From Aquiflexum balticum DSM 16537 (lineage in GTDB: Bacteria > Bacteroidota > Bacteroidia > Cytophagales > Cyclobacteriaceae): a stretch of DNA of 64,000 bases. A model generated the notes under the pieces. It was not told the origin of the DNA, did not search any database, and worked only from the letters and a program-made list of their open reading frames with translations. Location of the stretch: NCBI RefSeq assembly GCF_900176595.1, contig NZ_LT838813.1, forward strand, positions 3,490,001 through 3,554,000. Direction: 5' to 3'. This document shows, one piece after another, positions 28,247-39,140 of the stretch. The number at the start of each line of letters is the position of its first letter. Positions within the stretch are counted from its first letter, which is position 1. A program made the translations under genes and the position numbers.

Positions 28247-31200
28247 ATGAAAAAAAATATACAGAGACAACTAATTATGTTCTCCAAAAGACTCCTATAT
28301 GGATTTATCATTCAGTTGTTCTTCTGTACTGTCCTGATTGCCAATGACAGTAATGCCCAACGGAAGACAATTGAAAATGTAAAAGTAAATATTGCGATTA
28401 AAGAAAAGCCTGTCAGCGTGGCTTTTGAATTAATTGAATCCACAACGGATTTCCGCTTTACATACAATGATAATCTCATTGATTTCAACCAAACTATTAC
28501 AATTGTTGAAAAAAATAAATCAGTTTACAAAGTCCTCGAGGAGATATCCAAACAAACCCAAATGAACTTTGTGCAGGTGAATGAAAATATTCATGTCAAT
28601 CCTAAAAAAGGTCGAAAAGATGGGGGTGGTATTCTAATAATCGAAGGTTATGAGAAAATAGTGACCGGAACGGTGAAAGATAATAATGGTGAACCCTTAC
28701 CTGGAGTTTCAATAATAATTGAAGGGACTTCAATAGGCACTATTTCTGATTTAGAAGGAAATTATTCATTGGAAGTACCACAAGAAGGGATATTGTTGTT
28801 CTCTTTTATTGGTTTTGAAAAGCAAAGGGTCGAATTATCCGGACAATCTATAATCAATATTATCCTTCTGGAAGATGCCAGTTCTTTACAAGAAGTGGTT
28901 GTTATGGGATATGGGGTACAAAACAAAAAGGACCTTACCGGATCTGTATCCACTGTAAATAACGAGAGAATAGATAACAGAAAAGCGATTCAATTGTCAG
29001 ATGCTCTTCAAGGTGCTATGGCAGGGGTAACAGTTTCTAGAACAGGAAGCGCCCCAGGTCAAGCTTCTACAATTAGGGTAAGAGGGATAACTTCATTAAA
29101 TGTGAATGATCCTCTGGTTATTGTTGATGGTGTACCTGGATTGAGTCTGGAAGATATTAATCCCAATGATGTCGAAAATATTACTGTGCTCAAAGACGCC
29201 GCCTCCCAGGCAATTTACGGTGCAAGAGCTGCCGCAGGGGTAATTTTGGTAACTACAAAGAGAGGGAAAGAAGGGAAAATACAAATCAATCTTGATTCTG
29301 ATTTCGGTTTTAATTCACCCACAACTTTGCCAAAATTCACAGATGCCAAAACCTTCAGGATCTTGAGTAATGAAAGGTCTTTGAATGATGGTGGAGGAAT
29401 TATTTTTGATACGGCAGTCAATGAAAACTATGAGCAGTTGAATAGAGATGATCCTGACAGATACCCAAATACGGATTGGCAAGATCTTATTTTTAACAAC
29501 ATCCCTTCAACGAGGCAAAGGCATGATTTATCACTGTCTATGGGTACAGAACGGCTATTTACAAGAGCATCTTTTGGTTATATGAAAGAAGACGGTATCC
29601 ATGACAATATAGGATTTGACAGGCTTACATTCAGAATCAATAATGATTTTAAATTCAGTAAAATATTCAGAACCAATGCAGATATCGGTTATAGAGGTTC
29701 AAATTCTACAAATCCCGCCTATGAAAGAGGAGCAGTAGCTGATGCCAGAAGATTTCCAGCTTGGTTTTCAGGCATCCGTCAAGATGGAGAATGGGGTGAA
29801 GGAAAAGATGGTGATAATCCTTTTGCTGAAGTAGTAGAGGGAGGGAATATACAAAATAGAAGAGATGTATTCAATGCTTCATTGGGATTTACCATCAGTC
29901 CTATAGAAGGATTTAATATCAAAGGAAATATTTCTCCCGTATATGAATATGGAAATTTTGAAATTTTCAGGACACCACCCATAATTCCAAGATTAGACGG
30001 GGGCTTTTTTCCACAGAATCAGCTTAATCTTACTCTAGGAAACCAAAAAGTATTTTCCCTGACAAATCAACTTTTTGCATCCTATCAAAAATCCGTCAAT
30101 GACCATAATTTCGATGTTTTGGTGGGATATGAATCCTTTAAGACTTCTTGGGAACAAGTTGAAGCGGAAGCTAGAGATCTTTCTGTAAAGTTACCTGCAT
30201 TGGCTTTCGGCGATCGTTCATTGGCAACAAATCAACAATTCGCATCTGAAAATGCACTGGAATCCTATTTTGGAAGATTCTCATACGATTATAAGCAGAA
30301 ATATTTTTTTCAATCCAATTTCAGAGTGGATGGATCCTCCAGATTTGCACCTGATGTAAGATGGGGCTTTTTCCCATCAGCATCTGTAGGATGGGTCATC
30401 TCCAATGAGAATTTTAACATGCCTGGCTTTATTTCATTTTTGAAATTGAGAGCATCTTATGGGGAGGTAGGAAATGAAAGAGTCGGGAATGCGAGAACTG
30501 GTGGCTCTGAGTTTTTTAACTTTTATCCATATCAGGGAATTTTCCAGCCAATAACCAATATTTTGTTTTACAATAATAATCAAATCTCTCCAGCCTTAGG
30601 CTTGGTTCAAAACTTTTTGTCAGATAATTTGATTCAGTGGGAAACCACAAAAACTATCAATGCGGGGCTTGATTTTGGTTTTTTTGGGGACAGATTGACT
30701 TTATCAACGGATTATTATGTAAGAACTACTGAAAATATCATTGATTTGTTGGACATTCCCAATTATCTCGGTTTTCCCCAAAACACCCGTACAAATGTTG
30801 CCTCCATAGAAGCTAGAGGGCTTGATTTTGAAGTCGGATTTAGAGGTAATTCCGGAAAGTTAAATTATTCCATCAATGGAAATGCGGCTTTTGTAAATAC
30901 AGAAGTCATTAATCTTGGTAGTGAATTTTTCCTTACAGGGGGAGGTAATTTAGTCAATCAACCAGGTTTTGCATATAATGAATGGTTTGGGTTCAAAACT
31001 GACGGTTTGTTCCAAACCCAGGAAGAGGCGGATCTGTATGGTACAGGAGCAAAAGCGGGTGATGTTAAAATCCTTGATCTCAATGGAGATGCCATTATCA
31101 ATGAGGAAGATCGCGTTCCCTTGGGACCTTCACTCCCAAGATTAAATTATGGTGGTTCCATTTCTCTGAACTATAATAATTTTGATTTCAACTTAGTAGC

Positions 31201-31621
31201 CTATGGAGTAGGAGAGCATACGAGAAGGTATGAGGGCTTCCAAGTTAGACCATTTGATGAAGCTTTTGGAAATATCCCTTTGAATATTGTTGGAAATTTC
31301 TGGAGTTCTGAAAATTCAGTGGACGAAAATCTTGCTGCCACTTACCCACGCCTGTCCCAAACTTCTTTCAGAAATTATGAAAATTCAGATTTTTGGCTTT
31401 ACAATGGAGGTTTTTTGAGGATTCAGAATATCACCCTTGGTTATTCTCTTCCACTACAGCTTATTGAAAGATTGAAGATGAATAGACTAAGGGCTTATGT
31501 GAGTTTAAGGGACTTTTTTACGATTGAGAGTAATTTCCTTCAAGGATGGGATCCTGAGGCAGGAAACACAAGTTATCCTATTATGAAGTCAGTTATAATG
31601 GGTTTACAAGTTCAGTTTTAA
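28247..31621 (+). CDS. SusC-family TonB-linked outer-membrane transporter with STN signalling domain
   Basis: 1124 residues. Signal sequence (to about residue 38). Residues ~45-105 are an STN (secretin/TonB N-terminal) domain (VNIAIKEKPVSVAFELIESTTDFRFTYND), which contacts FecR. Then come a carboxypeptidase-regulatory-like domain (VTGTVKDNNGEPLPGVSIIIEGTSIGT), the TonB box/plug start (LQEVVVMGYGVQNKKDLTGSV) and a 22-strand barrel to the C-terminal LQVQF. It imports large glycan fragments across the outer membrane with its SusD partner 19 bp downstream. The STN domain shows that it also senses substrate. Confidence 0.95.
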   Translation: MKKNIQRQLIMFSKRLLYGFIIQLFFCTVLIANDSNAQRKTIENVKVNIAIKEKPVSVAFELIESTTDFRFTYNDNLIDFNQTITIVEKNKSVYKVLEEISKQTQMNFVQVNENIHVNPKKGRKDGGGILIIEGYEKIVTGTVKDNNGEPLPGVSIIIEGTSIGTISDLEGNYSLEVPQEGILLFSFIGFEKQRVELSGQSIINIILLEDASSLQEVVVMGYGVQNKKDLTGSVSTVNNERIDNRKAIQLSDALQGAMAGVTVSRTGSAPGQASTIRVRGITSLNVNDPLVIVDGVPGLSLEDINPNDVENITVLKDAASQAIYGARAAAGVILVTTKRGKEGKIQINLDSDFGFNSPTTLPKFTDAKTFRILSNERSLNDGGGIIFDTAVNENYEQLNRDDPDRYPNTDWQDLIFNNIPSTRQRHDLSLSMGTERLFTRASFGYMKEDGIHDNIGFDRLTFRINNDFKFSKIFRTNADIGYRGSNSTNPAYERGAVADARRFPAWFSGIRQDGEWGEGKDGDNPFAEVVEGGNIQNRRDVFNASLGFTISPIEGFNIKGNISPVYEYGNFEIFRTPPIIPRLDGGFFPQNQLNLTLGNQKVFSLTNQLFASYQKSVNDHNFDVLVGYESFKTSWEQVEAEARDLSVKLPALAFGDRSLATNQQFASENALESYFGRFSYDYKQKYFFQSNFRVDGSSRFAPDVRWGFFPSASVGWVISNENFNMPGFISFLKLRASYGEVGNERVGNARTGGSEFFNFYPYQGIFQPITNILFYNNNQISPALGLVQNFLSDNLIQWETTKTINAGLDFGFFGDRLTLSTDYYVRTTENIIDLLDIPNYLGFPQNTRTNVASIEARGLDFEVGFRGNSGKLNYSINGNAAFVNTEVINLGSEFFLTGGGNLVNQPGFAYNEWFGFKTDGLFQTQEEADLYGTGAKAGDVKILDLNGDAIINEEDRVPLGPSLPRLNYGGSISLNYNNFDFNLVAYGVGEHTRRYEGFQVRPFDEAFGNIPLNIVGNFWSSENSVDENLAATYPRLSQTSFRNYENSDFWLYNGGFLRIQNITLGYSLPLQLIERLKMNRLRAYVSLRDFFTIESNFLQGWDPEAGNTSYPIMKSVIMGLQVQF

Positions 31622-31639
31622 TCATTAATAGGTGAAGTC

Positions 31640-33334
31640 ATGAAAAAGAAAATAAGAATAATCTATATAATCGTAGTTTCCTTGGCTTTAAATGCTTGTG
31701 CAGACTTAGATCTTACTCCTAAAACAGGTATTTCAACAGAAAACTTCTTTAGAAATCTGCCCGAATTGGAAATTGGTTTGAACTCACTCTATGAGAAAAA
31801 ACTTTGGAAAATTGACGAAGACTGGTGGACAGATGACATGTTTCACAGAGGTGGTCCTGCTACAAATGACATTTCTACAGGCAATATCAATTCTGAATCA
31901 TCGCTTTCTGGTGTATATTGGACTGATTTATATGACGGGATAAAAAGAGCAAACACTCTGCTTCAAGCGATAGAAAAATTAAGAGGAGTTGAAAGTGAAG
32001 ACGAACTCAATAGGATTGAAGGTGAAGCGAGGGCAATAAGAGCTTATTTTTATGGCATATTAGTCACAAAGTTTGGAGATGTACCTTTATTAACTTCAAA
32101 TATTCCTCTGAATGAAGCATATAATGTGACTAGAACCGGTGTTAGTGAAGTTAAAAACTTCATTTATAGTGAATTGGATGAAGCCGCATTATTACTACCT
32201 CGAAATAACGAAAATAGGGTTAATCAAGGCTTTGCCTTTGGAATAAAAGCGAGATTCGCTCTTTATTTGGGTGATTTTCAGATTTCAAAGATAGCTTCAA
32301 AAGCTGTGATTGACATGGGTATTTATGATCTGGACAAAAACTTTAGGACGTTATTTTTGAAGGAAGGAGCGGCTAGTAAAGAAAATATTTTCTTTATTCC
32401 TCAAAGTCTTGATTTCAATGTAAATTTTAATAATACTTTGACTCGGGATTTTATTCCTAGAAATGCAGGAGGTTTTGGTGCAGCTATGCCTACGTTTGAA
32501 GCCGTACATATATTTGAATGTGTCGATGGAGAGACAATTGACAAGTCCCCACTTTATGACCCCCAAAAACCTTTTGTAAACAGAGATCCGAGATTAAATG
32601 AGACTATTGTAGAATTTGGTATTCCTTGGCTTGGGTTTATATATCAACCACATCCTGATTCAATAACAACAATCAATACATTAAATAATGAAAGAGTAAG
32701 AAACAATGATTCAAGAGGTGTTGCAATTTTCGCATCTTTTACAGGAATGCTTTGGAAAAAAGGTATTGAGCAGAGATGGGCTGATAATCCAAGATTGGCG
32801 GATCAAAATTTAATAATTTTGAGGTATGCAGATATTTTGTTGATGCAAGCTGAATCTTTGATAGAACTCAATGAAGATTTGACTACTGCCCAAAACCTTA
32901 TCAATCAAGTGCGGGCAAGAGCCTATGGAGTAGAGTTGAATCAGACAGATCTTTTTCCAGCTGTTTCTGAATTAGACCAGAACGGATTGAGGGCAAGGTT
33001 AAGACGTGAAAGAAGGGTTGAATTGATGAGGGAAGGATTAAGATACCAAGATATAATCAGGTGGAGAATTGGAAATAAAACGATCACAAGAGTGGTCTTG
33101 GGTATGCCACAACCTACTGTGCAGGATAGAAACCAATGGCCGTTCAATGATCAGATTTTACCTGTCGTAGATCAGGATGGAGTGGTTTTGTTTGATAGTC
33201 AACAACTGATTTCCAGAAATTTTGCCAGCCTGCTTCAGACTTATAGTTTTGACGAACAAAGGATGTATCTATGGCCTATTCCTGCATCGGATAGGTTTTT
33301 GAATTCTAATCTGACGCAAAATCCCGGGTATTGA
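31640..33334 (+). CDS. SusD/RagB-family glycan-binding lipoprotein
   Basis: 564 residues with lipobox NAC (LALNACADLDLTPKT). SusD TPR-like helices are visible (ARAIRAYFYGILVTKFGDVPLL, FGIKARFALYLGDFQ) and the family C-terminal signature is present (RARLRRERRVELMREGLRYQDIIRW). It is the surface lid of the SusC transporter and binds the incoming oligosaccharide. It is translated right after SusC (19-bp gap), and an unrecognised lipoprotein gene follows 29 bp later. Confidence 0.95.
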   Translation: MKKKIRIIYIIVVSLALNACADLDLTPKTGISTENFFRNLPELEIGLNSLYEKKLWKIDEDWWTDDMFHRGGPATNDISTGNINSESSLSGVYWTDLYDGIKRANTLLQAIEKLRGVESEDELNRIEGEARAIRAYFYGILVTKFGDVPLLTSNIPLNEAYNVTRTGVSEVKNFIYSELDEAALLLPRNNENRVNQGFAFGIKARFALYLGDFQISKIASKAVIDMGIYDLDKNFRTLFLKEGAASKENIFFIPQSLDFNVNFNNTLTRDFIPRNAGGFGAAMPTFEAVHIFECVDGETIDKSPLYDPQKPFVNRDPRLNETIVEFGIPWLGFIYQPHPDSITTINTLNNERVRNNDSRGVAIFASFTGMLWKKGIEQRWADNPRLADQNLIILRYADILLMQAESLIELNEDLTTAQNLINQVRARAYGVELNQTDLFPAVSELDQNGLRARLRRERRVELMREGLRYQDIIRWRIGNKTITRVVLGMPQPTVQDRNQWPFNDQILPVVDQDGVVLFDSQQLISRNFASLLQTYSFDEQRMYLWPIPASDRFLNSNLTQNPGY

Positions 33335-33362
33335 TTTTTTCTAAATCATAAAATCATATAGT

Positions 33363-35846
33363 ATGAAAGAATTGAAATTATTGGTTCTAATAGGATTGGT
33401 ATTGGTTTCCTGCAATCCGGTACGAGAAGAAAATAGGGAGATTGAAGAAAAATGGATAAATGTTAGCGGAGTGTATCCCCATCTAGCCTACTACAACGAT
33501 GAGGGAGAATGTGGAACCGGTGCAGTAGTGCCTTGGGCTGATAAACTTTGGGTAGTCACCTATGGGCCGCATTTGCCATTTGGTTCTTCGGACAAGTTAT
33601 ATGAAATAGATACAGATTTGAATCAAATAGTCAGAGAGGAAAGCATCGGTGGCACTCCAGCAAACCGGATGATCCATAAGGAATCAGATCAGCTTTTTAT
33701 TGGGCCGTATACGATTAGTAATCAGGGAGTGGTAAGGGCCATTCCTTACGAAATAATGCCCGGAAGACATACTGGAAATGCCCGGCACCTGACAAATCCC
33801 GAAAGCAAAATCTACTTTGCGACAATGGAGGAAGGATTTTATGAAGTTGATGTAAATACCCTTCAACCTACCCTGCTTTATGAAGATGCCAATGTTGGAA
33901 GGCAAAAGGGAAATGATACTGATTCAAATCCTCCGGGATCTCTTTTATTGGGAGCACATGGAAAGGGTGCCTATTCCGGACAGGGTGTTCTGGTCTATAG
34001 CAATAATGGTGAATCAGGGCAACAAGCATTGGAGCAATTTGATATTGAATCAGGGGTTTTAGCTGAATGGGACGGGAAGGAATGGAAAACAGTGCGAAGA
34101 GCGCAATTTGTGGAAGTGACAGGACCAGGTGGAATTTATGGAAATCCTAATCCTGAAAAAGACCCAATCTGGGCAACAGGTTGGGACCACAAATCTATAT
34201 TGGTTGGCGTAAGAGATTCGGGAGAATGGTCATTTTATAGATTGCCTAAAGCCAGCCACAGTTATGATGGTGCTCATGGTTGGAATACGGAATGGCCGAG
34301 AATCAGGGATATTGGGACTACAGAAAATCCCGATTACTTGATGACCATGCATGGGATGTTTTGGAAATTCCCTCAAGGCTTTTCTTCAAAAAACTCCGTG
34401 GGGATCAGGCCTAGGTCTTCCTATCTGAAAGTCATTGGGGATTTTACAAGGTGGAATGACCAGCTTGTGTTTGGATGTGATGATTCTGCCCAAAAAGAAT
34501 TCCTTAATGTCAGGAAAGCAAAAGGTGGAATTGAAGGCCCGGGACAATCCAATTCAAATCTTTGGTTTACTTCTACCAGTCTTCCAGATGAACTTGGACC
34601 TTCTGACGCTAACGGAGCTGTTTGGCTATCAGAAAACGTTTCTGCTGGAGCCCAATCGGAAGCTTTTCTATTTGCAGGATGGGCCAATAGATCAGCTTGG
34701 ATCCTTAATGAGGGTAATTCCGAAACCGAGTTTTTGTTTGAAGTCGATACAAATGGGGATAAGACATGGAAACCATTGCTATCCCAAAAAGTGTCTGCCG
34801 GACAAACCCAACTAATTGAATTCCCCAAAAATGATAAAGGAGAATGGATCCGGGTAAAAGTGGATAAAAACACCAAAGCAACCGTTCATTTTTCCTATAA
34901 CAATGGACACAGCAAAAGTACATTTGGAGATAATGGAGCCTTTAATGGCATTTCAACTATTGATGAAAAAACTTCCTTGGGAGGATTGCTTTACGGACTT
35001 GGTGATAATCGAAGAGCGCTTGGAGTAGTAGCAGGAGAAATCGGTGAAAATGATTTCCATGAAAATGGGTATTATGAGTTGAATGAGAAAATGGAGCTTG
35101 TTCCAAAAACTGATGCTGAAACAAGTGATTTCATAAATTCCAAATTTGCCATTCCAAGAAATGTAATTGAAATCGATGAATCTTCCGTTTTGGTTATTGA
35201 CGATAAAAACCGAAGGTGGAGACTTCCATTGGGTCAGGAAGATTTTACCCGAAAAACCAACGATGGATTGTTAAGGATTTGCAGAGAAGTGGCTACAGAA
35301 AGGGACTTATTCAATGCCCACGGTACATTTTATGAGTTGCCTGCGGAAAATGCCGATGGATACGCCAAAATCAGACCTATATCCTCCCATAATCTTCAGA
35401 TTCATGATTATGCATCATACAGGGGAATGTTAATTATGACAGGGATTGATCCAAACCAAAATTCCAAAAATATCTTTAAATCTAAAGATGGCAAAGCGGC
35501 AGTTTGGGCTGGTGTAATTGATGATTTATGGAAACTTGGCAAGCCTACAGGAAAAGGCGGACCATGGAAAAATTCCAAAGTCAGCAAAGGTCAAGCATCC
35601 GATCCTTATCTGATTGGGTTCTATGATAAAAAATCCCTTGAAATCAGCCATGACTTGAATAATGATGTGGAATTTACAATCGAAGTAGAGCCAATTGGCC
35701 ATGGTCCTTGGATGACTTACAAAAAAGTAAAAGTTGGTAAAGGAGAAATATTCAAATATGATTTTCCTGAAGGTTTTCAGGCACGATGGATCCGGTTTAA
35801 ATCAAATGAAAATTGCAACGCAACGGCCTGGTTAGAATATAAATAA
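33363..35846 (+). CDS. Large lipoprotein of unknown function in the SusCD operon
   Basis: 827 residues, lipobox LVSC (Cys17). The first ~400 residues look like a beta-propeller (KLWVVTYGPHLPFGSSDKLYEIDTDLNQIV, FATMEEGFYEVDVNTLQP, GWDHKSILVGVRDSGEWSFYRLP). The second half has repeated jelly-roll-like pieces (AIPRNVIEIDESSVLVIDDKNRRWRLPLG, LEISHDLNNDVEFTIEVE). It lies 29 bp after SusD, so a surface glycan-binding or glycan-cleaving role is likely. I do not recognise the family; a new glycoside hydrolase or lyase cannot be ruled out. A terminator closes the operon 29 bp after the stop. Confidence 0.6.
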   Translation: MKELKLLVLIGLVLVSCNPVREENREIEEKWINVSGVYPHLAYYNDEGECGTGAVVPWADKLWVVTYGPHLPFGSSDKLYEIDTDLNQIVREESIGGTPANRMIHKESDQLFIGPYTISNQGVVRAIPYEIMPGRHTGNARHLTNPESKIYFATMEEGFYEVDVNTLQPTLLYEDANVGRQKGNDTDSNPPGSLLLGAHGKGAYSGQGVLVYSNNGESGQQALEQFDIESGVLAEWDGKEWKTVRRAQFVEVTGPGGIYGNPNPEKDPIWATGWDHKSILVGVRDSGEWSFYRLPKASHSYDGAHGWNTEWPRIRDIGTTENPDYLMTMHGMFWKFPQGFSSKNSVGIRPRSSYLKVIGDFTRWNDQLVFGCDDSAQKEFLNVRKAKGGIEGPGQSNSNLWFTSTSLPDELGPSDANGAVWLSENVSAGAQSEAFLFAGWANRSAWILNEGNSETEFLFEVDTNGDKTWKPLLSQKVSAGQTQLIEFPKNDKGEWIRVKVDKNTKATVHFSYNNGHSKSTFGDNGAFNGISTIDEKTSLGGLLYGLGDNRRALGVVAGEIGENDFHENGYYELNEKMELVPKTDAETSDFINSKFAIPRNVIEIDESSVLVIDDKNRRWRLPLGQEDFTRKTNDGLLRICREVATERDLFNAHGTFYELPAENADGYAKIRPISSHNLQIHDYASYRGMLIMTGIDPNQNSKNIFKSKDGKAAVWAGVIDDLWKLGKPTGKGGPWKNSKVSKGQASDPYLIGFYDKKSLEISHDLNNDVEFTIEVEPIGHGPWMTYKKVKVGKGEIFKYDFPEGFQARWIRFKSNENCNATAWLEYK

Positions 35847-36160
35847 AAAAACATAAGATTGATTGGTTTTATTTAACCACTGTTTCTTTGAGGCGGTGGT
35901 TTTTTATTCTCTTATCTACAATTAGAATATCCTGAGATCTACAAATCTCACTTTTTAGCTCTAGACATTGGCCTACAAGAAATTCTCCTTTTGAGTTTGG
36001 GGATTTTTAAATTAAATTGTTAGATCACTATATAACCACCGTCTCCATGCTCAAAATCTCCTTCTTCCCAGCAATTTCATCCTTTCAAATTGGTCTTTGG
36101 AATGGACACGCTATGAAATGAGGGAGCCGATTAGAGTGAATTAATAAGTAAAAACAAAAA
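35847..36160. other. 314-bp intergenic region
   Basis: It holds the terminator at 35875-35906 and then AT-rich DNA without a recognisable gene or clear promoter before the rhamnosidase-like gene. Confidence 0.4.
35875..35906 (+). terminator. Intrinsic terminator of the SusCD operon
   Basis: AACCAC pairs with GTGGTT around a 14-16 nt loop and is followed by T5, 29 bp after the stop of the unknown lipoprotein gene. Confidence 0.65.
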
Positions 36161-39013
36161 ATGTTAGTGTCAACATTAATTAGATCTAAAAATTTGAGAC
36201 AAAGAATCAAAATCCAATTACTAAGCTTGCTGCTCTTTATTGGTTTTGCTCAGTCTGTTTTTCCCCAAAAACTCTATTGGATCAGAGCAGAAGGAGGAGA
36301 AAGAAACGAATATGTGTTTTTCAGAAAAGATTTTCAGCTAAAAGAAGAGGCCCTTCAAGGGGAGCTCAACCTGTATGTAGATTCGAGGTATGCCTTGTAT
36401 GTCAATGGAAATTATTTGGGTTTCGGGCCTGTCAGATCTTTCCATACCCATCCGTATTTTGACTCTTATGATCTGGTACCTTTTTTAAAGAAAGGGAATA
36501 ATGTGATCACTGTTTTGGCTATGAATAATGGAATGGAGACCTTCCAACTTTTTGATAATAAAGGAGCGGCGCTGTTTTGGGGAGAAATTCTTGCCGGGTC
36601 GGAAAAAATCAGTCTTGATATTCAGTCCTGGAAAGCAAAAAAATCCATCGGCTATGACCAGACTACTCCAAGGTTCTCTTTTGCCAAAGGTCCTATAGAA
36701 AGTTGGGATGTGAGCAAAGATAAGGGTTGGAATACAGAAGGAACTTCTACCGACGGTTGGCAAACCCCGGTACCCGTTGCCAATCATGCCAATTGGGGGC
36801 AAATGGCCCCAAGACCCATTCCTTACCTGACCATGGAAGATGTCAGAGCTTTGAGACTAATGGGTGCTTATCCACTCAAAAATGAAGAAGATATTTACAC
36901 ATTCAGGGTACCAGCTCCTGATTTGGATATAGAAGAATATTCAATAGGTCATCCGGGCTTGGTCTACACCTATATTTATTCTCCCAAAAAACAAAAAGTG
37001 AATGCAGGCTTGTGGTGGGGAGAGTATTTTCTGAATGGAAATAAGATCAATCCCAAAAAAACCGAAAATATGAGCTATCATCGGCAGGAGTTTAATTTGG
37101 ACCTCAATCCGGGATGGAATGAATTATTGGTTCGGAATAAGGTCATCTGGGGGACTTGGGATTTTTACCTTTCGCTTCCCTCAAATCTTGGATTATCGGT
37201 TTCACCTTCTAAAAAACCGGATGATACAGAATGGTTTTATTCCTTCGTTCCTTTGGAAATCAATCTTGAAAAGGCAATTGAACAGCTGGATCTGGGTATT
37301 GGAATTGACAAAATAACACAAAATTTCACTTCAAACTGGCGATCCCATAGCCGGGAAGAAAATACCAATCCGGCAAAGGATTTGGCTTGGATGAAGGCTG
37401 ATACGGCAAAACCTATTTTCCCTTCGGGAGTATTTTTAGAGCCCCTGATTTACAAGGAAAATCCAACCGGACTATGTTTTTATTTTGACATGGGGGAAAT
37501 TCAGTTGGGACAGTTTTTTGTGGAGGGGGATTTTCCTGAGGGCACCATCATTGATATTGGTTTTTCGGAAGAACTCAATCAGGCAGGACTGCCCTGGTTG
37601 TACAAAAGACATCAGGTGGGGGCAGGATTGAGATTTGTGGCAGATGGGGATCAAAAAAGGTATCAATCCTTCAAGCCATACGGCGCCCGCTACCTGAAAG
37701 TCACCGTCAGAGATAATCAGACTCCTTTTCGATTGGATAATGTCGGAATGATCCGGCAGGTGTATCCTTTCCAAACCATAGGTTCATTTTCATCTTCCGA
37801 CCCTTTACTCAACAGAATTTGGGAAGCCTCTTGGCGGACATTACAGATCTGCGCCGAAGATTCTTATACAGATACTCCCTTCCGGGAAAGGGGCTTATAT
37901 GCAGGAGACATGATACCTCAAATGGCAATGACCCAGGCTGTAAGTGGAGATATGCGTTTGGTGAAACATTCCTTGAATTTGTTTCAAGACATGTATCGCT
38001 CCCAAATGTGGGAGGGAGCTACCAACAGGCATGAGGATTATATTTTTTCTTCTCTGATTGCTTTAGATGAATATGCCAAACTTTCAGGTGATTGGGCCCT
38101 TGTAAAAGAGCATTATGAAAACTACAAATCATTGATTGGTCAATATCAAAGCAGATATGAAAATGGATTGGTCAAAACGGAGAGTATATTTATTGAGTGG
38201 ACAACAATCAATAAAAAAGATGCAGTGATGACTGCCTTCGAAGCAATTTATTATTACAGCTTAGAAAGATTGGCCGAATGGGCAGATCGTTTTGGTTTCC
38301 AACAGGATAAAACTGCATTTGTCCAAGAAGCGGCCAGACTAAAGGGAAATATAAATTCCAAGCTTTGGGATCCCTCTCAAGAGAACTATTTTGACGGAAT
38401 CAAGGATGGTGGAGTCTTGCAGGAAAAGCATATTACCTCTACGATTTGGCCTACACTGATGGGGGTCACTGAACCGAAAGATCAAGAAGTAATAATCGAT
38501 TGGTTGAAAGAAGAAATCTTGGACATAGGACAGGATACTAGAAAAGAAAAAATATCGCCATACAGTTCCTTTTACCTTTTTGCCTTGCTATACAGGTTTG
38601 AGCAATCAGGATCAGTGGAAAATTTCATTAAGAAGCATTGGGGACCAATGGCACTGCACAATGACCGGCCGACCATTTGGGAAAATTTTGATGTGGTAAA
38701 TTCCGATATCGGTACTTCCAGCCATGCTTGGAGCGGACATCCTTTGTTTTTCTTTGCTACAGAGACTTTAGGCGTTAATCTGGGGTTTTTTAGGGATTTC
38801 AATCCTGATCTTATTGAAATACAACCCCAATCTGAAACACTTTCATGGGCAAAAGGCACTGTGGTACATCCATTGGGACCTGTGGAAGTGGATTGGAGAA
38901 TTGAAGGAGAAAACCTTTTCCTGAATTATTCAGCACCTCCGGGAGCAAAGGTTTCTGTAAAACCAAAAGGAAAACTCGGTAAACTTAATCTAATCCTTAA
39001 TTCAACAAGGTGA
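36161..39013 (+). CDS. GH78 alpha-L-rhamnosidase-like glycoside hydrolase
   Basis: 950 residues with a signal peptide ending near residue 36 (FAQSVFPQ). An N-terminal beta-sandwich carries LYVDSRYALYVNGNYLGFGPVRSF. The six-hairpin catalytic barrel begins near residue 550: DPLLNRIWEASWRTLQICAEDSYTDTPFRERGLYAGD holds the GH78 D-x-P-x-R-E-R-x-x-Y/W-x-G-D motif (near residue 571), with general-acid candidates there. The C-terminus has a beta-sandwich (GTVVHPLGPVEVDWRIEG). Known members release terminal alpha-L-rhamnose. The neighbouring sulfatase suggests a sulfated rhamnose-containing glycan; this is inference. Confidence 0.82.
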   Translation: MLVSTLIRSKNLRQRIKIQLLSLLLFIGFAQSVFPQKLYWIRAEGGERNEYVFFRKDFQLKEEALQGELNLYVDSRYALYVNGNYLGFGPVRSFHTHPYFDSYDLVPFLKKGNNVITVLAMNNGMETFQLFDNKGAALFWGEILAGSEKISLDIQSWKAKKSIGYDQTTPRFSFAKGPIESWDVSKDKGWNTEGTSTDGWQTPVPVANHANWGQMAPRPIPYLTMEDVRALRLMGAYPLKNEEDIYTFRVPAPDLDIEEYSIGHPGLVYTYIYSPKKQKVNAGLWWGEYFLNGNKINPKKTENMSYHRQEFNLDLNPGWNELLVRNKVIWGTWDFYLSLPSNLGLSVSPSKKPDDTEWFYSFVPLEINLEKAIEQLDLGIGIDKITQNFTSNWRSHSREENTNPAKDLAWMKADTAKPIFPSGVFLEPLIYKENPTGLCFYFDMGEIQLGQFFVEGDFPEGTIIDIGFSEELNQAGLPWLYKRHQVGAGLRFVADGDQKRYQSFKPYGARYLKVTVRDNQTPFRLDNVGMIRQVYPFQTIGSFSSSDPLLNRIWEASWRTLQICAEDSYTDTPFRERGLYAGDMIPQMAMTQAVSGDMRLVKHSLNLFQDMYRSQMWEGATNRHEDYIFSSLIALDEYAKLSGDWALVKEHYENYKSLIGQYQSRYENGLVKTESIFIEWTTINKKDAVMTAFEAIYYYSLERLAEWADRFGFQQDKTAFVQEAARLKGNINSKLWDPSQENYFDGIKDGGVLQEKHITSTIWPTLMGVTEPKDQEVIIDWLKEEILDIGQDTRKEKISPYSSFYLFALLYRFEQSGSVENFIKKHWGPMALHNDRPTIWENFDVVNSDIGTSSHAWSGHPLFFFATETLGVNLGFFRDFNPDLIEIQPQSETLSWAKGTVVHPLGPVEVDWRIEGENLFLNYSAPPGAKVSVKPKGKLGKLNLILNSTR

Positions 39014-39140
39014 TAAACGAAGAAAAGTATTCATCAATCTTAAGATCACATGTTATCTGCATACCCTCCCAATATGGAGACCCAAAACCGAAGATTCATT
39101 TTGCAAATGGCTGAACAAAACATTAAAACACTAAACTACC

